A stretch of DNA of 36,230 bases, taken from NCBI RefSeq assembly GCF_947631555.1, contig NZ_CANRLT010000019.1, positions 1 to 36,230 on the forward strand, in the 5' to 3' direction. A model generated the notes under the pieces. It was not told where the DNA came from and made no database searches. It saw only the letters and a list, made by a program, of their open reading frames with translations. Positions 35,809 to 36,230 of the stretch are shown here, one piece after another. How positions within the stretch are numbered: the stretch's first letter is position 1; every line of letters starts with the position of its first letter. Made by a program: the position numbers and the translations under genes. Source of the DNA: an uncultured Mailhella sp. (GTDB taxonomy: Bacteria; Desulfobacterota; Desulfovibrionia; Desulfovibrionales; Desulfovibrionaceae).

Positions 35809-36201
35809 GTGGAACACGCTGTTTCCTCTGATCTTTTATCGCTGCTGACCGCGCTGTGCGGCGATCTTGCCATGGGACGCAAGGCGGACGCCGATCGCCT
35901 TTTTGCCATGACCCGCGAGGGAACAGGCCCGGAGACGGTGGTTCGTCTTGCTGAAGCCTTCGGCATGATGCTGGTCCGCGTTGAGGCGAGGGAGTTCCAG
36001 AGTTCCCAGCTCATACAGCAGCTCCAGTCGAAGAATGCGGAGCTGGAGGCGCTGCACCGTGTGCTGGTGGAACGCAACGAAGACCTCCAGAAGACGGTGG
36101 ACGGCATGTACGCGCCCGGCTCCGGTCTCGTGGGGCAGAGCGAGGTTATGCGCGAGAGTATCACTTTAATAATGATAAAAGTTCTTCGATCTTGCCGTTA
36201 A
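35809..36201 (+). pseudogene. Sigma-54-type activator, broken at start of AAA+ domain
   Basis: GTG start at 35809 with GGAGG 7 bases upstream, 37 bases after sctU. About 105 residues form a helical N-terminal domain with a coiled coil (SQLIQQLQSKNAELEALHRVLVERNEDLQKTV), followed by SGLVGQSEVMRE. That is the opening of a sigma-54 enhancer-binding AAA+ domain, which normally continues to GESGTGKE. From about 36155 the frame turns into AT-rich DNA (ITLIMIKVLRSCR, stop), so the ATPase and DNA-binding parts are lost. Location suggests it once activated the T3SS operons. Confidence 0.65.
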
Positions 36202-36230
36202 CGCGAAATCGCTGAAACAACGCCAGAGAT
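36161..36230 (-). mobile_element. 3' end of foreign ORF, probable IS transposase terminus
   Basis: The last 70 bases are much more AT-rich than the T3SS genes. On the minus strand they read as one open frame entering from beyond the window: SLALFQRFRVNGKIEELLSL, then LK and stop (TGA at 36163-36161). It interrupts the regulator gene, as an insertion sequence would, with the element end near 36155. The family is not recognised and the rest lies outside the window; a contig-end artefact is possible. Confidence 0.4.

Overview
The window reads as a chromosomal segment of a sulfidogenic deltaproteobacterium of the Desulfovibrionaceae, most like Bilophila or a related host-associated genus. This is inference from protein character (FeoB with a CxxC N-terminus, a two-TOBE molybdate-binding protein, a ferredoxin-nitroreductase fusion, a Ysc-type secretion system) and from GC-rich coding DNA broken by AT-rich control regions. 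No database search was possible.

Layout. (1) 1-2700: feoB and feoA on the minus strand, with a dispersed hairpin repeat at the window edge. (2) 2700-3690: a gene-poor stretch with a Fur-like box and promoter facing feoAB, a second repeat copy ending in an intrinsic terminator, and an AT-rich region with two DnaA boxes. (3) 3688-5142: a divergent dnaA, not followed by dnaN. (4) 5200-6590: non-coding, an IS200/IS605-like end followed by about 1.1 kb of repeated hairpins, two of which show compensatory base changes between copies. (5) 6593-12382: an S24-type repressor divergent from a small gene, ligA, a two-TOBE protein with a long leader, a membrane protein, and a DUF368 (PopT-type) protein. 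(6) 12387-21716: mainly minus-strand housekeeping genes: ferredoxin-nitroreductase, MATE transporter, ychF, menG/ubiE with a small upstream gene, PBP1A and gatB.

(7) 21884-36230 is a type III secretion locus. The minus-strand operon runs sctI-J-K-L-N-O-P-Q-R and continues into a STAS antagonist, an RsbW-like kinase, a lytic transglycosylase and a Pro/Ala-rich membrane-anchored protein. The plus-strand operon runs sctY-V-S-T-U and then a sigma-54-type regulator. The operons diverge from about 31050, where two 3' gene remnants meet back to back: the C-terminal half of a YscG-like chaperone (minus) and the C-terminal end of a probable YscX-like protein (plus). Secretin, outer ring, needle, translocon and gatekeeper genes are absent, so the centre of a once larger locus appears to be deleted, rearranged or misassembled. 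The regulator is broken at about 36155 by AT-rich DNA carrying the 3' end of an opposing reading frame.

The main points to check are the covarying hairpin array, the amputated T3SS junction, the Fur-controlled region with a possible small RNA between feoAB and oriC, the internal start in sctQ, and the partner-switch pair inside the T3SS operon.
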